DNA from: Legionella_C sp048541585
GTDB lineage: Bacteria; Pseudomonadota; Gammaproteobacteria; Legionellales; Legionellaceae
NCBI RefSeq assembly: GCF_048541585.1
Contig: NZ_CP183303.1
Span: 3,162,001 to 3,226,000, forward strand
Direction: 5' to 3'
Length of the DNA stretch: 64,000 nucleotides
Positions within the stretch are counted from its first letter, which is position 1; every line of letters begins with the position of its first letter. The position numbers and the translations under genes were made by a program. Under the pieces are notes generated by a model. The model saw nothing but the letters and a program-made list of their open reading frames with translations. It had not been told where the DNA came from and searched no databases. Positions 1 through 9,397 of this stretch are shown piece by piece.

Positions 1-597
1 GTTGATTTCAAGTAAGCTTAAATCACATTCAACAAACATTTTACCTAATCCTACCATTAGATGTGTAAATTGTTTGATTTGATCATTATCTAGTCCCAAT
101 TTAAAACCTAAATCACGACACTGGTAAGGCATTACACCAACAAGTGGGTCAACGATAACTTTAAAAATTTTCTCTGGGGTCTCGTGAGCAACTTTTTCAA
201 TTTCTACTCCACCTTCAGTAGACGCCATAATAACAACTCGCTGGCTAGATCTATCAACAACAGCACCTAAGTATAACTCGCGGCCTATATCACATGTTTC
301 CTCAATTAAAACAGCATTAACAGGTTGGCCTTTAGCATCAGTTTGATAAGTTACTAAGCGAGTTCCTAATATGGATTTAACATATGCTGCCAATTCATCT
401 TTAGTATTAACTAACTTAACGCCTCCAGCTTTACCACGTCCACCAGCATGAACCTGGGCCTTAGCTACCCATTTTGAAGTAGAAAGTAAGGATGCAGCTT
501 GAATTGCATCTTCAACATTATAAGCAACCTGCCCTTTAGGTGTAGGTAAGCCATAACTGGCAAATAATTGCTTAGCTTGATATTCATGTAAATTCAT
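1..597 (-). CDS. sucC: Succinyl-CoA synthetase (ADP-forming) beta subunit, partial (N-terminal half)
   Basis: Reading left from an ATG at 597 gives a protein opening MNLHEYQAKQLFASYGLPTP, the typical start of SucC, with an ATP-grasp nucleotide-binding region (AKAQVHAGGRGKAGG). SucC with SucD converts succinyl-CoA to succinate while making ATP or GTP in the TCA cycle. Only about 199 residues lie in the window; the CoA/phosphate-binding C-terminal half and presumably sucD lie to the left. It is downstream of sucB, separated by about 170 bp that holds a strong hairpin. The family call is secure; the gene is cut by the window edge, not broken. Confidence 0.96.
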   Translation of the reverse strand, partial: MNLHEYQAKQLFASYGLPTPKGQVAYNVEDAIQAASLLSTSKWVAKAQVHAGGRGKAGGVKLVNTKDELAAYVKSILGTRLVTYQTDAKGQPVNAVLIEETCDIGRELYLGAVVDRSSQRVVIMASTEGGVEIEKVAHETPEKIFKVIVDPLVGVMPYQCRDLGFKLGLDNDQIKQFTHLMVGLGKMFVECDLSLLEIN

Positions 598-715
598 TGA
601 TTACTATCCTGCTGTTTTATCATCTTTAAATTAAAAGTGGCAGAATTTTATCATGGATTTATATATACGGACATAGGGCTATAAGTTGTTAGAGCGAGCA
701 TATATCCTATATGAA

Positions 716-750
716 GTAGGTTTATGGCTATAACATAGCCATAAACCTAC
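716..750 (-). terminator. Perfect 16-bp hairpin in the sucB-sucC spacer
   Basis: Arms 716-731 and 735-750 are exact reverse complements around a 3-nt loop. It lies 15 nt past the sucB stop. No T-run follows on the minus strand, so it is more likely an attenuator, an mRNA 3'-end stabiliser or a processing site than a full intrinsic terminator. Enterobacteria also carry repeat/hairpin DNA between sucB and sucC. Function is inferred. Confidence 0.6.
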
Positions 751-765
751 CTAATCTAGGGCGTA

Positions 766-2004
766 TTAAACATTTAATAGTAAGCGAGCGGGGTCTTCTA
801 ACAACTCTTTGACATTAACAAGAAACTGAACAGACTCTTTACCATCAATTAAGCGATGATCGTAGGATAGGGCAATATACATCATTGGGCGGATAACAAT
901 CTCACCTTTTTCTACAATAGGCCTATCTTCAATTTTATGCATGCCTAAAATACCCGTTTGTGGTGGATTAATTATAGGAGTTGCTAGTAGTGAGCCGAAC
1001 ACACCACCGTTAGTAATGGTAAACGTGCCACCCTGCATTTCCTCCATAGCTAATTTACCCTGACGAGCACGATTTGCGGTATCCATGATTTCTTTTTCAA
1101 TTTCTGCCATAGATAATTGATCGGCATTTCTAATCACAGGGACCACTAAACCACGCTCTGTTGAAACAGCAACACCAATATCATAATAGCCGTGATAAAC
1201 TATATCATGGCCATCAATAGAGGCATTAACAGCTGGAAAACGCTTCAAAGCTTCGACCACTGCTTTCGTAAAGAAAGACATAAAGCCTAAACGCACGCCA
1301 TGCTTTTTCTCAAAAGAATCTTTATATTGAGCACGTAAATCCATAACAGCTTTAAGATTAACCTCGTTGAATGTAGTTAACATAGCTGCGTTATGTTGCG
1401 CTTGGACCAAACGCTCTGCAATTTTGGCACGTAATCTTGTCATAGGAACACGACGTTCTTCACGAACTCCCGGAGCCGATACTTGTTCACTAGCGGTCGA
1501 TTTGGCAGCTGGTTGTGATTTTGCCACCTCTACTTCAGATTTATTTTTTTCTCGATTTGCAGCAATAAATGCTTCAACATCTTCTTTTGTCAATCGGCCA
1601 TCTTTTCCTGAACTAGGTACTTGTGAGGCCTGTAAATCATTCTCTGTTAATAGCCGACGTACAGCAGGACCTGCAACTTTGTCATCATCGCTATCTTCAG
1701 GTGCTACTTTATCTTCAACCTTCTTTGTAGTACTTGCTGGCGAAGCTTCCGCTTGCTTAACGCTTCCACCCTCTTCAATTCGAGCTAATAACTCACCTGA
1801 AGTAACTGTATCTCCTTCTTTAAATAAGATTTCTTTAATTACTCCATCTGCTGGTGCAGGCACTTCTAAGACAACCTTATCAGTCTCTAAATCAAGAAGA
1901 TTTTCATCTCGGTTTACTTTGTCACCAACTTTTTTATGCCAAGTAGCGATGGTCGCATCTGCAACTGACTCAGGTAAATTAGGTACTTTAACTTCAATAG
2001 ACAT
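766..2004 (-). CDS. sucB: Dihydrolipoamide succinyltransferase, E2 of 2-oxoglutarate dehydrogenase
   Basis: This 412-residue E2 subunit transfers the succinyl group from lipoyl-lysine to CoA in the 2-oxoglutarate dehydrogenase complex. The N-terminal lipoyl domain (about 1-80) carries the lipoylation motif DLETDKVVLEV near residue 43. A charged Ala/Ser-rich linker follows, then the peripheral subunit-binding domain (about 112-150, AGPAVRRLLTENDL) and the catalytic domain (about 185-412) with the active-site SYDHRLIDGKE near the C-terminus. Length is normal for the family. It starts 34 bp after sucA and is surely co-transcribed with it. Confidence 0.98.
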   Translation of the reverse strand: MSIEVKVPNLPESVADATIATWHKKVGDKVNRDENLLDLETDKVVLEVPAPADGVIKEILFKEGDTVTSGELLARIEEGGSVKQAEASPASTTKKVEDKVAPEDSDDDKVAGPAVRRLLTENDLQASQVPSSGKDGRLTKEDVEAFIAANREKNKSEVEVAKSQPAAKSTASEQVSAPGVREERRVPMTRLRAKIAERLVQAQHNAAMLTTFNEVNLKAVMDLRAQYKDSFEKKHGVRLGFMSFFTKAVVEALKRFPAVNASIDGHDIVYHGYYDIGVAVSTERGLVVPVIRNADQLSMAEIEKEIMDTANRARQGKLAMEEMQGGTFTITNGGVFGSLLATPIINPPQTGILGMHKIEDRPIVEKGEIVIRPMMYIALSYDHRLIDGKESVQFLVNVKELLEDPARLLLNV

Positions 2005-2038
2005 GGTTAGACCTTCTTAATATTATAATTTTCAATAA

Positions 2039-4846
2039 TTAATCTACTAGCGCTTGGTTGACTAATGCTAGCTGCTGCTGGACATGTAAAATAGGACTAC
2101 CAACAGCCGGCGATGCTGCAAAACCACGGCCAGCATAACGCAAATGCTGATCAACTTGTAAACAATCTTTGATATTATGCTGAGATGCAAACCAAACACC
2201 CTGATTTTGCGGCTCTTCTTGGCACCATACAATATCTTTTGCCAACGGATAATTAGCTAGTATGTTAACCAATGATTTTTTAGGAAAGGGATATAGTTGC
2301 TCTATACGTATAATAGCAATATGATTTAATTGGTCATCACGACGTTTCTGTAACAGATCGTAATAGACTTTTCCACAGCATAAGACGATTTTAGTTACTT
2401 TCATAGGATCAAGGTCATCAATTTCAGGAATAACATTGTGGAATTGACCATTTAAAAGATCACTAACAGGTGACACCGCTAATTTATGACGCAGTAAGCT
2501 TTTAGGAGTCATTACAATTAAAGGCTTACGAAATTTACGTAAAACTTGCCGGCGCAACAAATGAAAAATTTGTGCAGGTGTTGTAGGTGTACACACTTGC
2601 ATATTATGTTGCGCGCATAGCTGCATGTAACGTTCAAGTCTAGCCGACGAATGCTCTGGCCCTTGTCCTTCATAACCATGAGGTAAAAACATTACTAAAC
2701 CACATAAACGTCCCCATTTTTGTTCACCAGAACTGATAAATTGGTCAATAACAACTTGTGCCCCATTAGCGAAATCACCAAATTGCGCCTCCCAAATCAC
2801 TAAAGCATCAGGAGCTGACGCAGAATAGCCGTATTCAAAAGCAAGTACCGCCTCTTCAGACAATACTGAATCAATTACAACAAAATGAGCATTTTTATTA
2901 GTAGTTCGTTCTAGTGGAATATAAACTTCACCTGTCTGAATATCATGTAATACGGCATGGCGATGCGCAAAAGTACCTCGACCAGAATCTTGGCCAGATA
3001 ATCTAACACAATACCCTTCATGAAGAAGACTGGCGTAAGCCATAGTTTCTGCATAGCCCCAATTCATTGGTAAGGCACCAGTAGACATTTTTTCACGTTC
3101 ATTTAACAACTTTTTAACAACAGGATGAACTTCAAAGCCATTAGGTAATGTTTGTAATTTTTGTGCGAGCGTATTTAAAACATCTTCACTAATGGTTGTA
3201 TCGACTTTATCGGTCCATTTCGCATTAAGATAAGGCGACCAATCAATTGATATTTTGCCTTTGTAATTTTCATGAACCATATCTACAACCGGTTGACCTT
3301 TATCTAAGGTATTACGATAAGATTCCATTAATTCATTAACTTTTTCTTGCGTAATTAAACCTTTATTAATCAATTGCTCTGCGTAGATTTCACGTAAAGG
3401 ACGCATGCTCTTAATTTTTTTATACATTTCAGGTTGGGTGATAGAAGGTTCATCCGCTTCATTATGCCCATGACGTCTATAGCAAACCAAATCAATCACT
3501 ACGTCACGTTTAAATTTCATACGAAAATCAAATGCAATTTGAGTCGCAAAAACTACTGCTTCTGGGTCATCACCATTTACATGTAAAACAGGTGCCTGAA
3601 CCATTTTAGCAACATCTGTGCAATACAGTGTAGAGCGTGCATCTAAAGGGTTACTTGTTGTAAAACCAATTTGATTATTAATAACAATATGAACTGTACC
3701 CCCTGTGGCATATCCTCTCGCCTGCGAAAAATTAAATGTTTCCATAACCACGCCTTGCCCTGCAAAAGCAGCATCACCATGAACAACCACAGGCACTACC
3801 GTGTTTTTCTTAGCCAGATCATTGCGGCGTTCTAATCTAGTTCTTGCAGAACCTTCTACAACAGGGCCAATAATTTCTAGATGAGAAGGATTAAAAGCTA
3901 GTGCCAAATGGACAATAGCACCGCTTTCCGTACGAATATCAGAAGAAAAACCCATATGATATTTCACATCACCTGTTCTTTCTGAGATAACTTTTCCTTC
4001 AAATTCCTGAAAGAGTTTATCAGGAGACTTTCCTAAAACATTCACTAAAACGTTTAAACGCCCTCGATGAGCCATACCCATAACAATTTCTTTAACGTCT
4101 TGCTGGCCACCTTGACGAATAATCTCCTTTAGCATAGGAATAAATGCATCACCGCCTTCTAAAGAGAAACGCTTCTGGCCAACATAGCGTGTTCCTAGAT
4201 AACGCTCTAAGCCATCTGCTGCAATTAAATCATTAAGTATTTCTTTTTTCTTCGCTGCATCAAAATGAGGCCGGCCCCGGGCTGTTTCCATTTTTTTTTG
4301 TAACCACTGAGTCTCTTCCATATTTGAAATATGCATATACTCAATGCCAATACTGCCACAGTAGGTATCTTTTAGTGCTTGTAAGATATCTTTAAGCGGC
4401 ATTTGCTGTCCGGCTTGAAAATAATCTCCAGCACAAAAATTTTGGTTTAAATCTGCCTCAGACAAATTATGATAATTTAATTCAAGACTTGGTACATGAA
4501 CTCTTTCGGTCATATCAAGTGGATCTAGCTTAGCAGCGTGATGCCCATAGGAACGATAGGCATTGATAAGGTGAGCTACCTGAAATTGCTTGCTATCTGC
4601 TGAAGGCGCACTAACCTGATTAAAAAATCTTTTATCTGCATTTTCTAGGAAATAATTACGTATATCACGATGAGAAATTTCTTTTGCTACTGAATCGACT
4701 TTAGGTAACGCTTCAAAAGCCCTGCGCCAATCAGCAGGTACAGAATTAGGATCTGCTAAAAAGTCTTCATATAAAGCATCGACATAGGCCATATTACCAC
4801 CAGATAAATAAGATAAGGCCCCTTGTTTTTGCAGATTACTACTCAT
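2039..4846 (-). CDS. sucA: 2-oxoglutarate dehydrogenase E1 component
   Basis: This 935-residue thiamine-diphosphate enzyme decarboxylates 2-oxoglutarate and succinylates the E2 lipoyl group. Visible family features are the N-terminal E2-binding segment (residues 1-40, LSGGNMAYVDALYEDFLADP), the ThDP region GMAHRGRLNVLVNVLGK with the later GDAAFAGQGVV and INNQIGFTT segments, and the transketolase-like C-terminal half (SGQDSGRGTFAHRHAVLHD). Length equals E. coli SucA within a few residues. The ATG at 4846 has a GGGAG ribosome-binding site about 11 nt upstream. It is the first gene of the sucAB(CD) group. Confidence 0.98.
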   Translation of the reverse strand: MSSNLQKQGALSYLSGGNMAYVDALYEDFLADPNSVPADWRRAFEALPKVDSVAKEISHRDIRNYFLENADKRFFNQVSAPSADSKQFQVAHLINAYRSYGHHAAKLDPLDMTERVHVPSLELNYHNLSEADLNQNFCAGDYFQAGQQMPLKDILQALKDTYCGSIGIEYMHISNMEETQWLQKKMETARGRPHFDAAKKKEILNDLIAADGLERYLGTRYVGQKRFSLEGGDAFIPMLKEIIRQGGQQDVKEIVMGMAHRGRLNVLVNVLGKSPDKLFQEFEGKVISERTGDVKYHMGFSSDIRTESGAIVHLALAFNPSHLEIIGPVVEGSARTRLERRNDLAKKNTVVPVVVHGDAAFAGQGVVMETFNFSQARGYATGGTVHIVINNQIGFTTSNPLDARSTLYCTDVAKMVQAPVLHVNGDDPEAVVFATQIAFDFRMKFKRDVVIDLVCYRRHGHNEADEPSITQPEMYKKIKSMRPLREIYAEQLINKGLITQEKVNELMESYRNTLDKGQPVVDMVHENYKGKISIDWSPYLNAKWTDKVDTTISEDVLNTLAQKLQTLPNGFEVHPVVKKLLNEREKMSTGALPMNWGYAETMAYASLLHEGYCVRLSGQDSGRGTFAHRHAVLHDIQTGEVYIPLERTTNKNAHFVVIDSVLSEEAVLAFEYGYSASAPDALVIWEAQFGDFANGAQVVIDQFISSGEQKWGRLCGLVMFLPHGYEGQGPEHSSARLERYMQLCAQHNMQVCTPTTPAQIFHLLRRQVLRKFRKPLIVMTPKSLLRHKLAVSPVSDLLNGQFHNVIPEIDDLDPMKVTKIVLCCGKVYYDLLQKRRDDQLNHIAIIRIEQLYPFPKKSLVNILANYPLAKDIVWCQEEPQNQGVWFASQHNIKDCLQVDQHLRYAGRGFAASPAVGSPILHVQQQLALVNQALVD

Positions 4847-5158
4847 ATCTTTTTTCTCCCAGGGAGTTTACTTGTAAACGTTCACAATCTATTGCATTAA
4901 AATACTGTGCCAAGGCTTTTTGAACGAAATTTATACTTCAAAATACGCTTGTAGAAAGTTATCTATTCGTTTTTTCAGCATGATTTTAGTCCAAACTGCA
5001 TTCAAATCCAACCTTCCACCAAGATTTAAGCATAGCTCGTGAACAGTTACGTTTACTTTAATAATTCCAACCAATTATGGAATAACGTTCGCTTAATGAT
5101 CTAATAGACTTTATATTAAATAATAAATTCACGTTATTTAAAGCAAACCAGAAAACTA
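4847..5158. promoter_or_regulatory. Non-coding spacer sdhB-sucA, probable sucA promoter region
   Basis: A 312-bp AT-rich spacer with no plausible ORF. It holds a short inverted repeat GTTTAC-TT-GTAAAC (4866-4879) next to the sucA ribosome-binding site and a weak 5-bp hairpin near 5070-5092. No intrinsic terminator is evident after sdhB. Its length suggests sucA has its own promoter in addition to read-through from sdh; this is inferred from spacing only. Confidence 0.4.
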
Positions 5159-5887
5159 TTAGGTTTCCTGATTCAACATCTGCAGGCGAATATGACTAAT
5201 CGCTTGCGCCGGATTGAGTCCCTTCGGGCAAACATTTGCACAATTCATAATTGTGCGGCAACGAAACACACTAAATGGATCTTTTAATTTATCTAGACGA
5301 TGATCCGTCGCTGTATCACGACTATCAGCTAAGAAGCGACGTGCTTGTAAGAGCCCAGCAGGACCGATAAATTTATCAGGATTCCACCAATAAGAAGGAC
5401 ATGAGCTAGTACAACAAGCACACAAAATACATTCGTATAAGCCGTCTAATAAAGAACGCTCTGCTGGTGATTGTAACCGTTCTCTTGCCGGCTCAACCCC
5501 ATCATTTTGTAAATAAGGCTCAACACGCTCATATTGTTCATAAAATTGCGTCATATCGACTACTAAATCCCGAATAACTGGAAAACCAGGTAAAGGGCGA
5601 ATAACTATTTTATCTGTATTAAGTTGCGATAGGGAGGTAATACAAGCCAAACCATTTGTACCATTAATATTCATGCCGTCAGAGCCACAAACCCCTTCTC
5701 GACAAGAACGTCTATAAGCCAAAGTAACATCTTGCTCCGCTTTAATCCTCTCTAGTAGGGTCAACAGCATAGGATCGCTTTTGGCAGGTATCTCCACAGT
5801 ATAATCCTGCATATAAGGTTTTTCATTATTTTCAGCTTCTGGATTATAACGATAAATGGATAAAGTTAATTTTCTACTATCAGCCAT
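5159..5887 (-). CDS. sdhB: Succinate dehydrogenase iron-sulfur subunit
   Basis: This 242-residue subunit of complex II carries electrons from the SdhA flavin to quinone. All three cluster motifs are visible: the [2Fe-2S] ligands CREGVCGSDG plus a downstream Cys (LACI), the CILCACCTSSCP cluster motif and the CRTIMNCANVCPKGLNP motif. Length is normal. It follows sdhA by 11 bp and is the last gene of sdhCDAB. Confidence 0.98.
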   Translation of the reverse strand: MADSRKLTLSIYRYNPEAENNEKPYMQDYTVEIPAKSDPMLLTLLERIKAEQDVTLAYRRSCREGVCGSDGMNINGTNGLACITSLSQLNTDKIVIRPLPGFPVIRDLVVDMTQFYEQYERVEPYLQNDGVEPARERLQSPAERSLLDGLYECILCACCTSSCPSYWWNPDKFIGPAGLLQARRFLADSRDTATDHRLDKLKDPFSVFRCRTIMNCANVCPKGLNPAQAISHIRLQMLNQET

Positions 5888-5898
5888 AACATATCCTC

Positions 5899-7674
5899 TT
5901 AATAAACGCGTTCTTTGGGCGCAAGCGGCTCAACGTATTTAGGTTTCTCATTAACAGGTCGATAATCAATGCGTTCTTCATCTTCAAAATACAGCGTATG
6001 CTTTATCCAATTAGCATCGTCCCGCTTAGGGTAATCTTCACGGCTATGCGCACCTCGGCTCTCAGTACGCGCTAATGCCGAATGCGCAGAAGCGTAAGCT
6101 GTAGCCATTAAATTATCTAACTCTAAAGCTGCGATACGTTCTGTATTAAAGATATGACTTTTGTCACTTAGTTTAGCATGTTTTAAACGTTCACGAAGTG
6201 CTTGTAAGCGATGCAAGCCTTCTTCCATCACTTTACCTGTACGAAACACACCAAAATCTTCTTGCATGACCCGTTGCATAGCATCACGAATTTCTGCAGG
6301 ACTTTCACCATCAGTGGAATTTTCCCAACGCATATAACGTTCTAGTGCTGGCGCAAGATCATCATCAGAAACATAGGCCATATCTGGAAGTTCATTGGCA
6401 TACCATAACTCTTCAACATGTAAACCAGCAGCACGGCCAAAAACAACTAAATCAAGTAAAGAGTTACCTCCTAACCTGTTAGCACCATGTACAGAAACGC
6501 AAGCACATTCACCTACAGCATATAAACCTTCAACAATATCATCACTACCATTTTGATGATTTATAACCTGCCCATGAATATTAGTTGGAATACCACCCAT
6601 ACTATAATGACAAGTAGGTACAACCGGGATAGGTTCAACAATCGGATCAACGCCGGCAAATTTTAATGATAATTCACGAATACCTGGAAGACGTGACATG
6701 ATTAAATCAGCACCTAAGTGATCAAGTTTTAATTTGACATGATCAATCCCGTTAGGATCAAAGCCTCTTCCTGCCCGAATTTCCAAAGCCATAGAGCGAG
6801 CAACGACATCTCTAGAGGCTAAATCTTTTACTCGTGGCGCATAGCGTTCCATGAATCGCTCACCATCTTTGTTAATTAAATAGCCTCCTTCACCCCTGCA
6901 TCCTTCGGTAACTAAGGTTCCGGCGCCTGCAATACCTGTTGGGTGAAATTGCCACATTTCCATATCTTGGAGAGGAATACCTGCACGTAATGCCATACCA
7001 AAGCCATCACCTGTATTAATATAAGCGTTTGTCGTAGATTGAAAAATACGGCCTGCGCCTCCTGTAGCAAGAATACAAATTCGGGTTTGATAAAAAACAA
7101 TTTCACCTGTTTCTATCGATAAAGCCGTAACACCTGCAATTCGCCCATGTGCATCTTTCACAAAATCAAGTGCATACCATTCACTAAAAACATGAGTTTT
7201 TGCTTTTAAATTTTGTTGATATAAAGTATGTAATAAAGCGTGCCCTGTTCTATCAGCAGCTGCGCAGGTTCGTGCTGCCTGCTCACCACCAAAATTTTTA
7301 GACTGGCCACCAAATTGACGTTGATAGATTCTACCATTATCCATACGAGAAAAAGGCAAACCCATATGCTCTAGTTCATAAACTGCTTCAGGGCCAGTTT
7401 TACATAAATATTCAATACAATCTTGATCGCCAATATAATCAGCTCCCTTAACGGTATCATACATATGCCAGCGCCAATCATCTGGATGCGCATTGCCTAG
7501 AGCTGAAGTAATTCCGCCTTGCGCAGAGACAGTATGTGAACGTGTTGGAAAAACTTTGGAAAGCAAAGCAACTTTTAAACCAGAATTAGCAAGCTGTAAA
7601 GCCGCTCGCATGCCTGCCCCACCTGCACCAATAATAACTGCATCAAATTTATTCCTTGCAATTGGCCCATTCAT
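5899..7674 (-). CDS. sdhA: Succinate dehydrogenase flavoprotein subunit
   Basis: Catalytic subunit oxidising succinate to fumarate. An FAD-binding Rossmann motif (IIGAGGAGMRAALQLA) sits near the N-terminus, followed by the segment containing the covalent FAD histidine (RSHTVSAQGG), then HPTGI and catalytic-loop residues (DLASRDVVARSM). The open frame reaches 7692, but there it begins with TTG inside sdhD. The ATG at 7674, just after the sdhD stop and behind a G-rich Shine-Dalgarno stretch, gives the expected start MNGPIARNKF and a protein of about 591 residues. Confidence 0.98.
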   Translation of the reverse strand: MNGPIARNKFDAVIIGAGGAGMRAALQLANSGLKVALLSKVFPTRSHTVSAQGGITSALGNAHPDDWRWHMYDTVKGADYIGDQDCIEYLCKTGPEAVYELEHMGLPFSRMDNGRIYQRQFGGQSKNFGGEQAARTCAAADRTGHALLHTLYQQNLKAKTHVFSEWYALDFVKDAHGRIAGVTALSIETGEIVFYQTRICILATGGAGRIFQSTTNAYINTGDGFGMALRAGIPLQDMEMWQFHPTGIAGAGTLVTEGCRGEGGYLINKDGERFMERYAPRVKDLASRDVVARSMALEIRAGRGFDPNGIDHVKLKLDHLGADLIMSRLPGIRELSLKFAGVDPIVEPIPVVPTCHYSMGGIPTNIHGQVINHQNGSDDIVEGLYAVGECACVSVHGANRLGGNSLLDLVVFGRAAGLHVEELWYANELPDMAYVSDDDLAPALERYMRWENSTDGESPAEIRDAMQRVMQEDFGVFRTGKVMEEGLHRLQALRERLKHAKLSDKSHIFNTERIAALELDNLMATAYASAHSALARTESRGAHSREDYPKRDDANWIKHTLYFEDEERIDYRPVNEKPKYVEPLAPKERVY

Positions 7675-7675
7675 A

Positions 7676-8023
7676 TCATTGCCCCCATACAATCATTAAG
7701 CCCCAAATAAATTGAGCGCTAAGCCAAATTAGAACAACCATTTGCAAGAACAGACGAACGCTAGTAGGCTTAACATAGTCTGTTGTAACAGTCCAAACTC
7801 CTATCCAAGTATGTAAGGAAAGAGCTACAAGTGCCATAATGGTTGCCGCTTTAAAGAATATATTATGGAATAACGCATGCCACTGTGGATATTGTAAATG
7901 CGGATGAGCAAGTAAAAAACCAAATACAAAAAAACAGTAAAGCGCAAAATAAATAGCACTAACACGCTGAACTAACCAATCTTTTAAGCCATTTCCTGTT
8001 AAACTGGTGACATTGCTTACCAT
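7676..8023 (-). CDS. sdhD: Succinate dehydrogenase membrane anchor subunit D
   Basis: Small integral-membrane anchor with three hydrophobic segments (about 25-45, 57-80 and 88-112). The family signature H-x3-G-x3-V-x2-DY appears as HTWIGVWTVTTDY and would contribute to the heme b and quinone sites. The frame extends to a TTG at 8029, but the ATG at 8023 has an AGGA ribosome-binding site about 9 nt upstream and is preferred, giving MVSNVTSLTG. It overlaps the sdhC end by a few bases, as in many sdh operons. Confidence 0.95.
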   Translation of the reverse strand: MVSNVTSLTGNGLKDWLVQRVSAIYFALYCFFVFGFLLAHPHLQYPQWHALFHNIFFKAATIMALVALSLHTWIGVWTVTTDYVKPTSVRLFLQMVVLIWLSAQFIWGLMIVWGQ

Positions 8024-8391
8024 ATCCAAAATCCTAAAAGTAGAGTTAAAATAATTGCAGCTACAATAACAAAAATAGCACTATTACGACCTGAACTTAC
8101 ATGCTCACCATAACCTGCATCCATAATCACGTGGCGAATTCCAGCTAGTAAATGATAAATTAAGGCCGCACCAAAAGCCCACAGCAATAACTTTGCCCCA
8201 ATACCTGCTAGTATAGTTTGTAAATTAGCAAAGGAATCCGGACTAGCTAAAGCTAAATCAAGGTAATAAAGAATAAAAGGAAATAATAGAAACAAGGCTA
8301 ATCCAGAAATGCGATGTAAAATGGACGCAATGGCCATAGGAGGAAATTTTATAGTAGTTAAATCAAGATTTACCGGTCTTTTTTTATTCAC
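8017..8391 (-). CDS. sdhC: Succinate dehydrogenase cytochrome b556 subunit
   Basis: A 124-residue membrane subunit with the SdhC signature ASILHRISGLALF (residues about 22-34) and the heme-ligand region HLLAGIRHVIMDAG. Three transmembrane helices are evident (about 28-50, 64-86 and 103-123). It is the promoter-proximal gene of sdhCDAB and defines the left side of the divergent region with the RDD gene. Together SdhC and SdhD bind heme b and ubiquinone. Confidence 0.97.
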   Translation of the reverse strand: MNKKRPVNLDLTTIKFPPMAIASILHRISGLALFLLFPFILYYLDLALASPDSFANLQTILAGIGAKLLLWAFGAALIYHLLAGIRHVIMDAGYGEHVSSGRNSAIFVIVAAIILTLLLGFWIW

Positions 8392-8846
8392 GTTATACTT
8401 TATCCTTTAAAATAAATGACAAAATTATTAGCTAATACAGTATAAAAGCCACCTAAATAGATATTTAATAGATTACTTTGCAAACTCAACTGCAGTAGTT
8501 AATTGCAATAATGCTCAAATCTTCATGCACATACACCGCAATTCTAGGCGCTGCCGCATCCTACCACTTAACTCACTACCGCGGGTTTAGTAAAGAAATC
8601 TAATATAATTTAAACGTAAAATTGCAACTTAAACTATATAGCTTAAGCTACTTTTAATTAAAACTAATTATAACTGCCAAGCTAAATCACAGCTCTATAT
8701 CATGCTTTATAAAATAGATTAATTGCAGTATTTTAATCGAATCGCTGCTTCTCGTTTAAAGATATAGCAAGAAGTGGAATTATACCACTCTGGTTTTTTA
8801 GCGCAAAGCATATGTGAAAAAAGAGAAATAACTATTAGGATGCTAT
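8392..8846. promoter_or_regulatory. Divergent intergenic region sdhC / RDD gene
   Basis: A 455-bp gene-free region between the minus-strand sdh operon and a plus-strand gene. Two perfect 12-bp palindromes are nearly adjacent: TAGCTTAAGCTA (8639-8650) and TTTTAATTAAAA (8652-8663). A short GC-richer patch lies near 8545-8590. The sdh promoter must lie here. The palindromes could be operator sites, but AT-rich palindromes also arise by chance. Confidence 0.4.
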
Positions 8847-9215
8847 ATGTTATTTAGAATTATCTTGGCCAGTTTTTATGACTTACTAATCACCCTGGCT
8901 TTATTGATGCTGATAACCACACTTTGCGTTATTATCAAACAATCAGCTATTCCCGCAGATACACGATGGTATCAGTGCTTATTAGTTACGACAATGCTTA
9001 CTTATTTTTTTCTCTGCCTTAAGTTTGGTGGCCAAACAATAGGGTTAAAAGCTTGGCAGCTACAATTGATAACTGAAGGCCGATTAACAATCATGCAAAT
9101 TTTTTTATGGTTATTATTAACTGTACCAGCCATAGTTTATGGATTTTTTAAAATTAAAAATCCTTGCTATTTTCTCTTTAAATGGACAGGAGTTACTTTA
9201 AGATCACTGAAATAG
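8847..9215 (+). CDS. RDD family membrane protein
   Basis: A 122-residue protein with three hydrophobic segments (about 11-30, 43-58 and 95-115). The N-terminal Arg/Asp pair (FRIILASFYD) and the second signature FGGQTIGLKAWQLQLITEG match the RDD family of small membrane proteins, some members of which act in ion transport. It is at the short end for the family. The ATG at 8847 has an AGGA ribosome-binding site 8 nt upstream. It stands alone, divergent from sdhC, with no clue to substrate. Confidence 0.75.
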   Translation: MLFRIILASFYDLLITLALLMLITTLCVIIKQSAIPADTRWYQCLLVTTMLTYFFLCLKFGGQTIGLKAWQLQLITEGRLTIMQIFLWLLLTVPAIVYGFFKIKNPCYFLFKWTGVTLRSLK

Positions 9216-9397
9216 ATAGATAAAAGGAGCTAATTGGATTAAGTTAACTTAACTAATTAAATATAACTTTAAACGTTCACACCTTATGTACCAAAAGACC
9301 CTTTTGACGCAATGCCTCAAGAAAATCATACGTCAAAATGCTCGTATAAAATCGTTTACCAAGTTGCAAGCATACCCGTAAGCAACACATCCCTTTT

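Noticed and set aside
1367..2020. A 217-codon plus-strand ORF opposite sucB.
   Set aside because: It is antisense to a certain gene and has a composition expected of a shadow frame (Ser/Thr-rich).
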